Shown here one piece after another: positions 6,241 through 14,390 of a stretch of 25,898 nt of DNA. Position numbers and translations under genes: made by a program. The stretch comes from Methylomarinum sp964442675 (GTDB lineage Bacteria; Pseudomonadota; Gammaproteobacteria; Methylococcales; Methylomonadaceae). The stretch is from positions 1-25,898 of the forward strand of contig CAYUAE010000009.1 in NCBI GenBank assembly GCA_964442675.1, in the 5' to 3' direction. Under the pieces are notes generated by a model. That model was not told the origin of the DNA. It saw only the letters and a list, made by a program, of their open reading frames with translations, and did no database searches. How positions within the stretch are numbered: the stretch's first letter is position 1; every line of letters starts with the position of its first letter.

Positions 6241-7914
6241 ATGTCTGATATTGAAATTGCACAACAAGCCAAGATGCGGCCAATTACCGAACTGGCGGCC
6301 GAAAAGCTGGGCATTCCCGCCCAGCACCTTGACCCTTACGGCCATTACAAGGCAAAAGTATCGCTAGAATATGTCAAGCAATTGAGCGACCGCGCCGATG
6401 GCAAACTGATTTTAGTGACCGCCATCAGTCCGACACCAGCCGGTGAAGGTAAAACAACGACAACGGTCGGCTTAGGCGACGCCATGAACCGGCTGGGTAA
6501 AAAAACCATGATTTGCCTGCGTGAACCCTCGCTAGGCCCTTGTTTTGGCATGAAAGGCGGCGCCGCCGGCGGCGGCTATTCACAAGTGGTACCGATGGAG
6601 GATATTAACCTGCATTTTACCGGTGATTTTCACGCAATTGGCGTCGCCCATAATTTGCTGTCTGCCATGATCGACAATCATATCAACCATGGTAATGCGC
6701 TGGGAATCGATTCCAGACGCATCACCTGGAAACGTGTCGTCGATATGAATGACCGGGCTCTGCGGAAAATCACAGTAGGCCAGGGGGGACCTGCCAATGG
6801 CTATTGCCGGGAAGACGGCTACGATATCGTCGTGGCCTCTGAAATCATGGCCATCCTGTGTCTGGCAACAAGCCGCTCCGATCTCAAAGAACGTCTCGGC
6901 CGCATTGTCATCGGCTATAAATCTGACCGTGTTACACCGATTTACGCGCGCGACCTGAAAGCCCATGGCGCAATGGCCGCGTTGTTAAAAGAAGCCATCA
7001 AGCCCAATCTGGTGCAAACACTGGAAAACAATCTCGCCTTGATTCATGGCGGCCCTTTCGCCAACATCGCACACGGCTGTAATACCGTAACTGCGACCAA
7101 AACGGCATTGAAACTGGCCGATTATGCCATCACCGAAGCGGGCTTTGGCGCCGACCTTGGCGCCGAAAAATTTATCGACATCAAATGCCGAATGGCAGGC
7201 TTAAAGCCTTCTGCCGCAGTTCTGGTTGCCACCGTTCGCGCCCTGAAATTTCATGGCGGTGTCGCCCGAGAAGCGTTGAACGAAGAAAACCTGGAGGCCT
7301 TGCAAAAAGGGTTTTCCAACCTGGAAAGACATCTTAAAAATATCAGGGAGCATTATGGCCTGGCCTGTGTCGTCTGCATCAATCATTTCAGCTTTGACAG
7401 TGATGCTGAAATTCAATTATTACAAGACAAATGCGCCTCGCTCGGTGTTAAATGTGTCGTTTCCAGGCATTGGGCGAAAGGGGGTGCGGGTGCGGAAGAA
7501 CTGGCTAAAGAAGTGCTTGAGATTGTCGATAACAACGCTCCCTCGTTCCAGTATGTTTATGACGAAAGCATACCGTTATGGGATAAAATAGAGACCATTG
7601 CGACCAAGCTCTATGGTGCGGCAGGCATTAGCGCCAGCCCCAAAATTCGCAACCAGATCAACGCTCTGCAGGAAAACTACGGACACTTCCCTATTTGCAT
7701 GGCAAAGACGCAAATGTCATTTTCAACCGACCCTAATGCCAAAGGTGCACCAGAAGGCCACACGGTTGAAATCAGCGATGTCCGCCTCGCCAATGGCGCA
7801 GGCTTCATTGTTGCGATTGCAGGCGATATGATGACCATGCCGGGGCTGCCGAAAACGCCTGCCGCCGAACGCATCGATATTAGCGACGATGGTGTCATTA
7901 CGGGGTTGTTTTAA
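6241..7914 (+). CDS. ftfL: formate-tetrahydrofolate ligase
   Basis: It uses ATP to join formate to tetrahydrofolate, giving 10-formyl-H4F, the branch point where formate enters assimilation in serine-cycle methylotrophs. The 557 residues match the family. The P-loop TPAGEGKTTTT is at 65-75, followed by REPSLGPCFGMKGGAAGGG (about 98-116), FTGDFHAI, and HGGPFANIAHGCN, all signature stretches. GGAG lies seven bases before the ATG at 6241. It is the last gene of the C1 operon, 21 bases after glyA. The cyclohydrolase needed to connect 10-formyl-H4F with the MtdA reaction is not encoded next to it. Confidence 0.97.
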   Translation: MSDIEIAQQAKMRPITELAAEKLGIPAQHLDPYGHYKAKVSLEYVKQLSDRADGKLILVTAISPTPAGEGKTTTTVGLGDAMNRLGKKTMICLREPSLGPCFGMKGGAAGGGYSQVVPMEDINLHFTGDFHAIGVAHNLLSAMIDNHINHGNALGIDSRRITWKRVVDMNDRALRKITVGQGGPANGYCREDGYDIVVASEIMAILCLATSRSDLKERLGRIVIGYKSDRVTPIYARDLKAHGAMAALLKEAIKPNLVQTLENNLALIHGGPFANIAHGCNTVTATKTALKLADYAITEAGFGADLGAEKFIDIKCRMAGLKPSAAVLVATVRALKFHGGVAREALNEENLEALQKGFSNLERHLKNIREHYGLACVVCINHFSFDSDAEIQLLQDKCASLGVKCVVSRHWAKGGAGAEELAKEVLEIVDNNAPSFQYVYDESIPLWDKIETIATKLYGAAGISASPKIRNQINALQENYGHFPICMAKTQMSFSTDPNAKGAPEGHTVEISDVRLANGAGFIVAIAGDMMTMPGLPKTPAAERIDISDDGVITGLF

Positions 7915-7950
7915 CCCGGCCTTACCAACAAGCACTGGAAGGTTTAAGCT

Positions 7951-8003
7951 AATCTTCAAACACAAGCCCATATCGTTTATATGGGCTTGACTTCACGAAG
8001 ATT
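7951..8003. other. long nested hairpin after ftfL
   Basis: An 11-bp perfect stem (CAAGCCCATAT 7963-7973 with ATATGGGCTTG 7979-7989, five-base loop) is nested in an outer 7-bp stem (AATCTTC 7951-7957 with GAAGATT 7997-8003). No T run follows on either strand, so it may protect the 3' end of the C1 operon message rather than terminate classically. Confidence 0.6.
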
Positions 8004-8023
8004 CTTGCGAAAGCAATATCAAA

Positions 8024-8058
8024 AATGAGTTAAAAATATTGGGAGACTGTAACTCATT
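8024..8058. other. 9-bp inverted repeat between ftfL and the orphan gene
   Basis: AATGAGTTA (8024-8032) and TAACTCATT (8050-8058) are perfect complements with a 17-base loop, ending eight bases beyond the orphan gene's stop codon. Possible 3' structure of the leftward message; not a typical terminator. Confidence 0.4.
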
Positions 8059-8065
8059 AGCTGAT

Positions 8066-8845
8066 TTACCAGCGTTTGTTTAGAAAAAAGTCAAGCGCCT
8101 TGTAAATACCTGAAAAGAATATAAAAATCAGTAATAATTTAATTATATTATCAATTTCAAACAAGTAATGGGGGATTGCTAAAATAAATGCAACAAAACC
8201 TTTCGGCTCCTCAACGCTTTCTGACTGCAATAACAGCTGAGTTGTATTCATATCATGCGCATAAGCCTGATTATATAACGACCGCTGCATACCACCGCCT
8301 TGTGAAAAACCGACAACAGCCGCATTATCATCCACTGGGAACAAGACATTCATTATAAAAAAATCCGCCCTGACCCTATTAAAAGCCTGATCTATCTGAA
8401 TATTTAAATTTGCTGCTTTCTTATTTAAATCTTTAGCCACCCATTCAATTTCGCTCATCTTTTCTTCATCTAACAGTGGAATCTTATCCTGTACCGTTTC
8501 TAAAAGCGCCTTAACGACATCTGGATTATTTTTTCTTATCCTTGCAGGTGGCATGCCATTTCTATCTAAACGACGCTCTCTAACATAAAGAGTGCGCCGA
8601 GTTTCATGCACCCCATTCGCTATCTCTGCTTTTTTCTCTGTATCAGATAACTTTTTATCTTGGCTTTTCAAATAATATTTTTTAATTTTGGCCGTATTTT
8701 GTTGAGTTATTTGGGGGGCAGATAACAAATCAACATTATTTGTAACGGGAATATTCGTTACCGGAAAAGTGGCCGCAGAAACTTGAGTCATATTGCCAAA
8801 CAACACAACTATTATTATATAAAGTGGCAATATATCTTGTGTCAT
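8066..8845 (-). CDS. AT-rich orphan membrane protein, function unknown (259 aa)
   Basis: No family is recognised. A hydrophobic N-terminus (about 6-24, ending in VSAA) looks like a signal peptide or anchor. It is followed by a long hydrophilic, lysine- and arginine-rich helical region (about 45-165), a less charged stretch with GFSQGGGMQRSLYNQA (about 180-195), and a C-terminal hydrophobic part (about 215-250) with one or two membrane segments, ending in basic residues. This suggests an envelope protein with most of its mass outside the cytoplasm. The gene is visibly more AT-rich than the flanking ftfL and gatB genes and has its own promoter, which is compatible with acquisition or fast evolution. 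No partner gene is adjacent. Confidence 0.7.
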   Translation of the reverse strand: MTQDILPLYIIIVVLFGNMTQVSAATFPVTNIPVTNNVDLLSAPQITQQNTAKIKKYYLKSQDKKLSDTEKKAEIANGVHETRRTLYVRERRLDRNGMPPARIRKNNPDVVKALLETVQDKIPLLDEEKMSEIEWVAKDLNKKAANLNIQIDQAFNRVRADFFIMNVLFPVDDNAAVVGFSQGGGMQRSLYNQAYAHDMNTTQLLLQSESVEEPKGFVAFILAIPHYLFEIDNIIKLLLIFIFFSGIYKALDFFLNKRW

Positions 8846-8882
8846 TTTCCGGTTACCTTATTCACACACCTACCTGCCCTTG

Positions 8883-8912
8883 ATAATAATAAACCTTAAA
8901 AAAACATGTCAA
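8883..8912 (-). promoter_or_regulatory. sigma-70 promoter of the orphan membrane protein gene
   Basis: The minus strand has a perfect -35 TTGACA (8907-8912), an 18-base spacer and -10 TATTAT (8883-8888). Transcription would start near 8876, about 31 bases before the start codon. Confidence 0.65.
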
Positions 8913-8920
8913 CTCTATTC

Positions 8921-8956
8921 CGCCCGGATAGTTTAGCGCTAAAAAATATCCGGGCG
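8921..8956. terminator. strong hairpin after gatB
   Basis: CGCCCGGATA (8921-8930) pairs perfectly with TATCCGGGCG (8947-8956), and the loop holds a further palindrome TTTAGCGCTAAA. It starts six bases past the gatB stop. No T run follows on the minus strand, so termination may be partial or Rho-assisted. It separates the gat operon from the orphan gene's promoter. Confidence 0.55.
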
Positions 8957-8962
8957 AAAGGG

Positions 8963-10396
8963 TCATTTTTTGAGCTTCTGTTTTAACATTTTATTGACCT
9001 CAGCCGGACTGGCTTTACCCTGAGTTTCCTTCATTACCTGACCGACGAAAAAGCCAAACACTTTTTCCTTGCCACCCAAATATTGCTCCACTTGCTTTGG
9101 ATTATTCGCAATAATCGTATCGATAATCGCTTCTATCGCGCCGCTATCGGTAATCTGTTTCAGGCCTTGCGCCTCGATGATGTCATCCGCGCTGCCCTCA
9201 CCATGCCACATAGCCTCAAAAACCTGCTTGGCGATTTTACCGGAAATAGTATTGTCGCTGATACGCTTGATCAGGCCACCTAGCCGCACAGGATCAATCG
9301 GACTCTCAGTAATATCAAGGCTTTGTTTGTTCAAGGCGCCGATTAAATCACCACTGATCCAGTTGGCCGCAAGTTTAACGGCATTATCGGATGCCTCAAC
9401 GGTCAGCTCAAAGAAGTGAGCCAATTCCCGTGTTGATGTCAAAATACCCGCCGTTTCCTGATCCAGCCCAAATTGCGACATAAAGCGTTCTTTTTTAGCG
9501 GCAGGCAATTCCGGCAGCTCGCTTTTGATCTGCTCTTTCAAGCTGTCCTCGACATAAACCGGCAATAAGTCAGGGTCAGGAAAATAACGATAATCGTTGG
9601 CTTCTTCCTTGCTGCGCATGGATCGGGTTTCATCGGCGTCAGCATCATACAGGCGAGTTTCCTGAATGATTGTACCGCCGTTTTCAATCACATCAATCTG
9701 TCGCTCGACTTCATGATTGATGGCCCGCTCAACAAACCGAAAGGAATTGATGTTTTTCAGTTCAGTACGGGTTCCCAATTCCTGTTGTCCTTTAGGACGC
9801 ACGGAAACATTGGCATCACAACGAAATGAGCCTTCCTGCATATTGCCATCGCAAATTTCCAGATAACGCACTAACTCATGCAATTTACGCATGTAGGCCA
9901 CAGCTTCCTTAGCCGATCGCATATCGGGTTCCGATACGATTTCCAGCAATGGCGTGCCGGCCCGGTTCAAATCGATACCTGTCAACCCATGAAAATCCGC
10001 ATGTAATGATTTACCCGCATCCTCTTCTAAATGCGCCCGGGTCACGCCAATGCGTTTTATATGACCATCCACTTCAATATCAATATGCCCAGGCCCTACG
10101 ATAGGTAATTCGAACTGACTGATTTGATAGCCTTTAGGCAAGTCAGGATAAAAATAATTTTTGCGCGCAAAAACCGAATAAGGCGCAATTTCAGCATCAA
10201 TCGCCAAACCAAATTTGACCGCCATACGCACTGCTTCCTGGTTTAAAACCGGCAAAACACCCGGAAAGCCGAGGTCCACCGCGCAGGCCTGGGTATTAGG
10301 CTGCGCGCCATAAGCGGTTGATGCGCCCGAGAAAATTTTGGATTTTGTGGCTAACTGAGCATGAATCTCAAGACCAATGACTACTTCCCATTCCAT
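8963..10396 (-). CDS. gatB: Asp/Glu-tRNA amidotransferase subunit B
   Basis: GatB holds the mischarged Glu-tRNA(Gln) or Asp-tRNA(Asn), activates the side chain with ATP, and receives ammonia from GatA. The 477 residues match the family. The N-terminus WEVVIGLEIHAQL (2-14), SGASTAYGAQPNT (24-36), the FARKNYFYPDLPKGYQISQ stretch (about 84-102), and NRAGTPLLEIVSEPD (about 153-167) are signature parts of the catalytic cradle. The tail from about 330 is the helical and YqeY-like tRNA-binding part. AAGGAG lies five bases before the ATG. It is the last gene of gatC-gatA-gatB, nine bases after gatA. Confidence 0.97.
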   Translation of the reverse strand: MEWEVVIGLEIHAQLATKSKIFSGASTAYGAQPNTQACAVDLGFPGVLPVLNQEAVRMAVKFGLAIDAEIAPYSVFARKNYFYPDLPKGYQISQFELPIVGPGHIDIEVDGHIKRIGVTRAHLEEDAGKSLHADFHGLTGIDLNRAGTPLLEIVSEPDMRSAKEAVAYMRKLHELVRYLEICDGNMQEGSFRCDANVSVRPKGQQELGTRTELKNINSFRFVERAINHEVERQIDVIENGGTIIQETRLYDADADETRSMRSKEEANDYRYFPDPDLLPVYVEDSLKEQIKSELPELPAAKKERFMSQFGLDQETAGILTSTRELAHFFELTVEASDNAVKLAANWISGDLIGALNKQSLDITESPIDPVRLGGLIKRISDNTISGKIAKQVFEAMWHGEGSADDIIEAQGLKQITDSGAIEAIIDTIIANNPKQVEQYLGGKEKVFGFFVGQVMKETQGKASPAEVNKMLKQKLKK

Positions 10397-10405
10397 AATG
10401 ACTCC

Positions 10406-11857
10406 TTATTCAAAACCGTGAGGCGAGCGTTGATGCCAGTCTGTCACCAACTGATATTGATGCGCTGTTTGTAACAGCTTCGCTTCTTCGAAGTAGTTGC
10501 CGATGATATGCAGTCCCACCGGCATATCATTGACGAATCCTGCTGGAATTGACATCGCCGGAAGCCCCGCTAAATTGATAGCGATGGTATAAATATCGGA
10601 TAAATACATTTGAATCGGATCACCGGTTTTTTCGCCCAGCTTAAATGCCGTCGAGGGTGAAACCGGCCCCATCAGCACATCCACTTCAGATAAAGCCTGC
10701 TTGAAATCATTACTGATCAAGCGGCGGACTTTCTGCGCCTTCAAATAATAGGCATCATAATATCCGGCTGACAGCGCATAGGTTCCCATTAAAATACGGC
10801 GTTTAACTTCCGCACCGAAGGCTTCGCCGCGTGAGCGCGTATACATATCCTCCAGGTCTTTCGGATTCTGACAGCGATAACCGAAACGCACACCGTCGTA
10901 ACGGGATAAATTAGAGGAGCATTCTGCCGAAGCGATAACATAATAGGCAGGAATCGCAAATTCAAGATGAGGCATGGAAACCGATTTGACTTGTGCGCCC
11001 AGTTTCTTGTATTCATCGATGGCTGTCTGAATGACGCTGGCAATAGCCTGATCTAAATCGTCACTGAAAAATTGCTCCGGCAAGCCGATTTTAAGGCCTT
11101 GTAACGGTTGATTTAAATCAGCCGAATAATCGGGAACCGGGTGATCGACACTCGTAGAGTCTTTCGCATCAAAACCGGCCATCACTTGAAGTAACCAGGC
11201 GGCATCGGCTGCAGAACGCGCCATCGGGCCACCCTGATCCAGACTCGAGGCATAGGCAATCATGCCATAACGGGAAACTCTGCCGTAGGTTGGCTTCAGC
11301 CCGGTAATGCCACACAATGCCGCCGGCTGACGAATCGACCCGCCGGTATCGGTGCCGGTCGCCGCCGGAGTCAGACGTGCCGCTATCGCCGCCGCACTGC
11401 CGCCAGAAGAGCCGCCGGGCACGGTATCGCTATTCCATGGATTTTTACTCACGCCATAAAAACTGGTTTCGTTTGATGAGCCCATCGCAAACTCATCCAT
11501 ATTCAGCTTGCCCAGCATCACAGCCCCGGCATCGTTAAACTTTTCCACCACCGTCGCATTGTAAGGTGCGATAAAATTATCCAGCATTTTGGAGCCACAT
11601 GTGGTTTTTACCCCATCGGTGCAAAAAATATCCTTTTGCGCCAGTGGAATCCCAGTCAAAAATCCGCCATCACCGCTGGCCAGTTTTTTATCGGCCTGCT
11701 CAGCCTGCTGTAACGCGATATCTTCGCTGACCGTAATAAACGCATTTAAATCTTGATGCTGTTGAATCCGGCTCAAGAAATGTTGCGTCAATTCGACGCT
11801 GCTATAGCTGCGGCTGCGTAAACCAGCCGCTAATTCGATAAGAGTTTTGTTATGCAT
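10406..11857 (-). CDS. gatA: Asp/Glu-tRNA amidotransferase subunit A
   Basis: This amidase-signature subunit releases ammonia from glutamine or asparagine and passes it to GatB. In 483 residues the catalytic Ser-cisSer-Lys set is visible: Lys75 in PLAQKDIFCT, the serine of PGGSSGGSAAA (150), and Ser174 in DTGGSIRQPA. Further hallmarks are GSSNETSFYG (126-135) and GLKPTYGRVSRYG. The gene starts ten bases after gatC with no clear ribosome-binding site, so translational coupling to gatC is likely. Confidence 0.97.
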   Translation of the reverse strand: MHNKTLIELAAGLRSRSYSSVELTQHFLSRIQQHQDLNAFITVSEDIALQQAEQADKKLASGDGGFLTGIPLAQKDIFCTDGVKTTCGSKMLDNFIAPYNATVVEKFNDAGAVMLGKLNMDEFAMGSSNETSFYGVSKNPWNSDTVPGGSSGGSAAAIAARLTPAATGTDTGGSIRQPAALCGITGLKPTYGRVSRYGMIAYASSLDQGGPMARSAADAAWLLQVMAGFDAKDSTSVDHPVPDYSADLNQPLQGLKIGLPEQFFSDDLDQAIASVIQTAIDEYKKLGAQVKSVSMPHLEFAIPAYYVIASAECSSNLSRYDGVRFGYRCQNPKDLEDMYTRSRGEAFGAEVKRRILMGTYALSAGYYDAYYLKAQKVRRLISNDFKQALSEVDVLMGPVSPSTAFKLGEKTGDPIQMYLSDIYTIAINLAGLPAMSIPAGFVNDMPVGLHIIGNYFEEAKLLQTAHQYQLVTDWHQRSPHGFE

Positions 11858-11867
11858 GATCAGATCA

Positions 11868-12155
11868 TCAGTCGATTACTTTTGGAACCAAATAAAGGCC
11901 ATTTTCTACTTGAGGCGCAATGCTTTGAAACTTTTCCCGTTGATTGGATTCTGTCACCTCATCGGGACGCAGCCGTTGCTGCTGGTCTAAAGGATGTGCC
12001 ATCGGTGCGACATCATCCGTATTTAAATCATTCATTTGCGTCATTAAATCCAGCATGCGCGACAAATCTTGTGTGTAACTATCGATATTTTGCTGGTCGA
12101 TACCTAAGCGTGCTAAATGCGCAATCTTTTTAACATCGTCCGCTGTTAAAGACAT
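11868..12155 (-). CDS. gatC: Asp/Glu-tRNA amidotransferase subunit C
   Basis: This small subunit stabilises the GatA-GatB pair. From the ATG at 12155 the product has 95 residues, the usual size, and begins MSLTADDVKKIAHLARLG, the standard GatC N-terminus. An upstream start at 12239 would add 28 non-homologous residues. GGAG lies eight bases upstream of 12155. The central MNDLNTDDVAPMAHP and C-terminal APQVENGLYLVPKVID are typical. First gene of the leftward gat operon, divergent from mreB. Confidence 0.95.
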   Translation of the reverse strand: MSLTADDVKKIAHLARLGIDQQNIDSYTQDLSRMLDLMTQMNDLNTDDVAPMAHPLDQQQRLRPDEVTESNQREKFQSIAPQVENGLYLVPKVID

Positions 12156-12234
12156 TTTAAGAACTCCGTAATAAAATGGATAATAATATGATACTTTATA
12201 TCTTGCTCTAATACCTGCTTGATTGTTAAAGTAA

Positions 12235-12240
12235 TACAAT
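12235..12240 (+). promoter_or_regulatory. candidate -10 of mreB
   Basis: TACAAT lies 29 bases upstream of the mreB start in the divergent gatC-mreB region. No convincing -35 is present at the right distance, so this is tentative. Confidence 0.3.
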
Positions 12241-12268
12241 TTTATGCGTGTTAAGGATACAGGAAAAG

Positions 12269-13312
12269 ATGTTCAAACGAATTCGCGGCCTTTTTTCTAA
12301 TGATTTATCGATTGATTTGGGAACAGCCAATACGCTGATTTATGTACCGGGCCAAGGAATTGTTCTGAATGAGCCTTCGGTCGTCGCCATTAAGGAAGAC
12401 CGGGTACGTGGCAACAAAACCATTGCCGCCGTCGGCGCCGATGCAAAAAATATGCTGGGCCGTACCCCGGGCAATATTACCGCAATCCGGCCGTTAAAAG
12501 ATGGTGTCATTGCCGATTTTGCCGTGACCGAGCGGATGCTGCGCTTTTTTATCGAAAAAGTGCATGAAAACAAATTACTCAGACCCAGTCCCAGAATTCT
12601 GATTTGCGTACCCTGCGGATCGACTCAGGTTGAACGCCGGGCTATTCGAGAATCGGCGGCGATGGCAGGCGCCCGCGAAGTTTATTTGATTGAAGAACCT
12701 ATGTCCGCTGCCGTCGGCGCAGGTTTACCGGTCGATGAGGCACATGGCTCCATGGTGCTCGATATTGGCGGCGGCACGTCTGAAGTTGCGGTCATTTCGC
12801 TCAATGGCATTGTTTATTCCGCCTCTGTCCGCATCGGTGGCGACCGTTTTGACGAAGCCATTATCAATTATGTCCGCCGTAATTATGGCACCTTGATCGG
12901 CGAAGCGACGGCAGAACAAATAAAACACGAAGTGGGCGCCGCCTATCCCGGCACGGAAGTCAAAGAAATTCAGGTGACAGGTCGAAATCTGGCAGAAGGC
13001 GTACCCAGAAGTTTCTCGTTAAACAGCAATGAAATTCTGGAAGCTTTGCAAGAACCTTTATCGGGCATCGTCGGCTCAGTGAAAGTCGCCCTGGAGCAGA
13101 CGCCACCCGAGCTTGGCGCCGATGTCGCTAGCCGCGGTATTGTATTGACCGGTGGCGGGGCCTTATTGAAAGATATCGACCGACTGATTGCCGAAGAAAC
13201 CGGCCTGCCGGTTTATATCGCCGATGATCCTTTGACCTGTGTCGCCCGTGGCGGTGGCATGGTTCTGGAAATGCTGGATCAAAAGGGTGTCTCTGCCTTT
13301 TCGTTGGAATAA
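12269..13312 (+). CDS. mreB: rod shape-determining actin homologue MreB
   Basis: MreB forms membrane-bound filaments that steer lateral wall synthesis through MreC, MreD, RodA and PBP2. From the ATG at 12269 the product has 347 residues, the same as the E. coli protein, and starts MFKRIRGLFSNDLSIDLG; a GTG at 12248 would add seven unneeded residues. The phosphate-1 loop DLGTANT is near 16-22, the phosphate-2 loop DIGGGTSEV near 166-174, and the adenosine-site LTGGGALL near 291-298. The amphipathic N-terminus would bind the membrane. AGGA lies just upstream. It is followed by a 193-base spacer with a hairpin before mreC. Confidence 0.97.
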   Translation: MFKRIRGLFSNDLSIDLGTANTLIYVPGQGIVLNEPSVVAIKEDRVRGNKTIAAVGADAKNMLGRTPGNITAIRPLKDGVIADFAVTERMLRFFIEKVHENKLLRPSPRILICVPCGSTQVERRAIRESAAMAGAREVYLIEEPMSAAVGAGLPVDEAHGSMVLDIGGGTSEVAVISLNGIVYSASVRIGGDRFDEAIINYVRRNYGTLIGEATAEQIKHEVGAAYPGTEVKEIQVTGRNLAEGVPRSFSLNSNEILEALQEPLSGIVGSVKVALEQTPPELGADVASRGIVLTGGGALLKDIDRLIAEETGLPVYIADDPLTCVARGGGMVLEMLDQKGVSAFSLE

Positions 13313-13364
13313 TGGAGTAACCACATTTTTAGGGTAGATACGACTGCATAAATGCTGCTGATGT

Positions 13365-13395
13365 GATGGGTTTTTAGCTTACGCCTCTACCCATC
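13365..13395. repeat. REP-like hairpin between mreB and mreC
   Basis: GATGGGT (13365-13371) pairs with ACCCATC (13389-13395) around a 17-base loop. The GATGGGT...ACCCATCCT pattern resembles short intergenic palindromes scattered in gammaproteobacterial genomes, but that link is from memory. The rest of the 193-base spacer shows no gene and no clear terminator or promoter. Confidence 0.45.
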
Positions 13396-13505
13396 CTCCG
13401 GCCTGTTACACTACGCTACAGTTTTGATCCATTACTGAATAATTTTCCAGTCTGCTTGACGACCATCATTTATAACCACTGCTTAAATTCTAGAGGGTTA
13501 TTGCC

Positions 13506-14390
13506 ATTAAGCTTTTATTTGCCTCAGGGCCTGTGCTCAATACACGGTTGCTGGTGGTTTTAATATTATCTGTCACCTTGCTTGTTACAGATTATAAAAC
13601 CGATAAATTGCAGCCTTTACGTTCAGCGCTGGCTTATGTTGTCTATCCTGTACAGTTACTGGTCAACCTGCCAGAGGATATTTATCGTTTTTTCAACACC
13701 TCGATGATGTCCTACCGCAAATTAAAGGCGGAAAATGAATCCTTAAAGCGGCAACAGTTGATCAATGATGTCAAATTGCTGAAGCTTGCCGCCCTGGAAA
13801 AAGAAAACATCCGTTTGCGCGCGCTGCTGGAAAATTCATTCAAAATTGGCGAACAGGTGTTGATTGCCGAACTCCTGTCCGTCAAACTGGTGCCTTATGA
13901 ACATTTAATTATCGTCAATAAAGGCAGCCATTTCAGCGTACATGCAAAACAACCGGTTCTGGATGCTCACGGCGTCGTTGGTCAAGTGATTCGAGCTTTA
14001 CCCAATGAGTCGGAAATCATGTTGATTACCGATCCTGATCACGCCATCCCGGTTCAGGTTAACCGCAATGGTTTACGCACTATCGCTATTGGGAGTGGCC
14101 GGATGAACCGACTCAACTTACCGTTTTTACCCAATAATGCCGATATTCAGCCCGGAGATCTATTAGTCACATCCGGACTGGGTGGAGTCTTCCCGCAAGG
14201 TTACCCTGTCGCTGTCGTCGACAAATTTTCAGTGCAACCGAATAAGCCTTTTGCCTTGATTCATGCCACGCCAACAGCAAAACTGGATAAAATCCGCGAA
14301 GTACTGATTGTCTGGAGTCATTCAACCCCTGTGGCGCTCACCGATGAAAAACCTGCTGTGCTTGAACAGGAGGCGAATGATGTCAAATAA
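13506..14390 (+). CDS. mreC: rod shape-determining protein MreC, probable ATT start
   Basis: MreC is a bitopic periplasmic scaffold that links MreB/MreD with PBP2. The first ATG/GTG/TTG in frame is GTG at 13533, but the nine upstream codons encode I-K-L-L-F-A-S-G-P, which matches the conserved MreC N-terminus (MKPIFSRGPSL in E. coli). An in-frame TAG at 13491 limits the extension. GAGGG (13493-13497) lies eight bases before an ATT at 13506, so ATT is probably the start, giving 294 residues. A transmembrane helix (about 14-30), a coiled coil (about 65-105) and the beta-domain with GVVGQVIRALPNESEIMLITD and LVTSGLGGVFPQGYPVA follow. It overlaps mreD by 11 bases. A sequencing error in an ATG is the alternative. 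Confidence 0.9.
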   Translation: MKLLFASGPVLNTRLLVVLILSVTLLVTDYKTDKLQPLRSALAYVVYPVQLLVNLPEDIYRFFNTSMMSYRKLKAENESLKRQQLINDVKLLKLAALEKENIRLRALLENSFKIGEQVLIAELLSVKLVPYEHLIIVNKGSHFSVHAKQPVLDAHGVVGQVIRALPNESEIMLITDPDHAIPVQVNRNGLRTIAIGSGRMNRLNLPFLPNNADIQPGDLLVTSGLGGVFPQGYPVAVVDKFSVQPNKPFALIHATPTAKLDKIREVLIVWSHSTPVALTDEKPAVLEQEANDVK

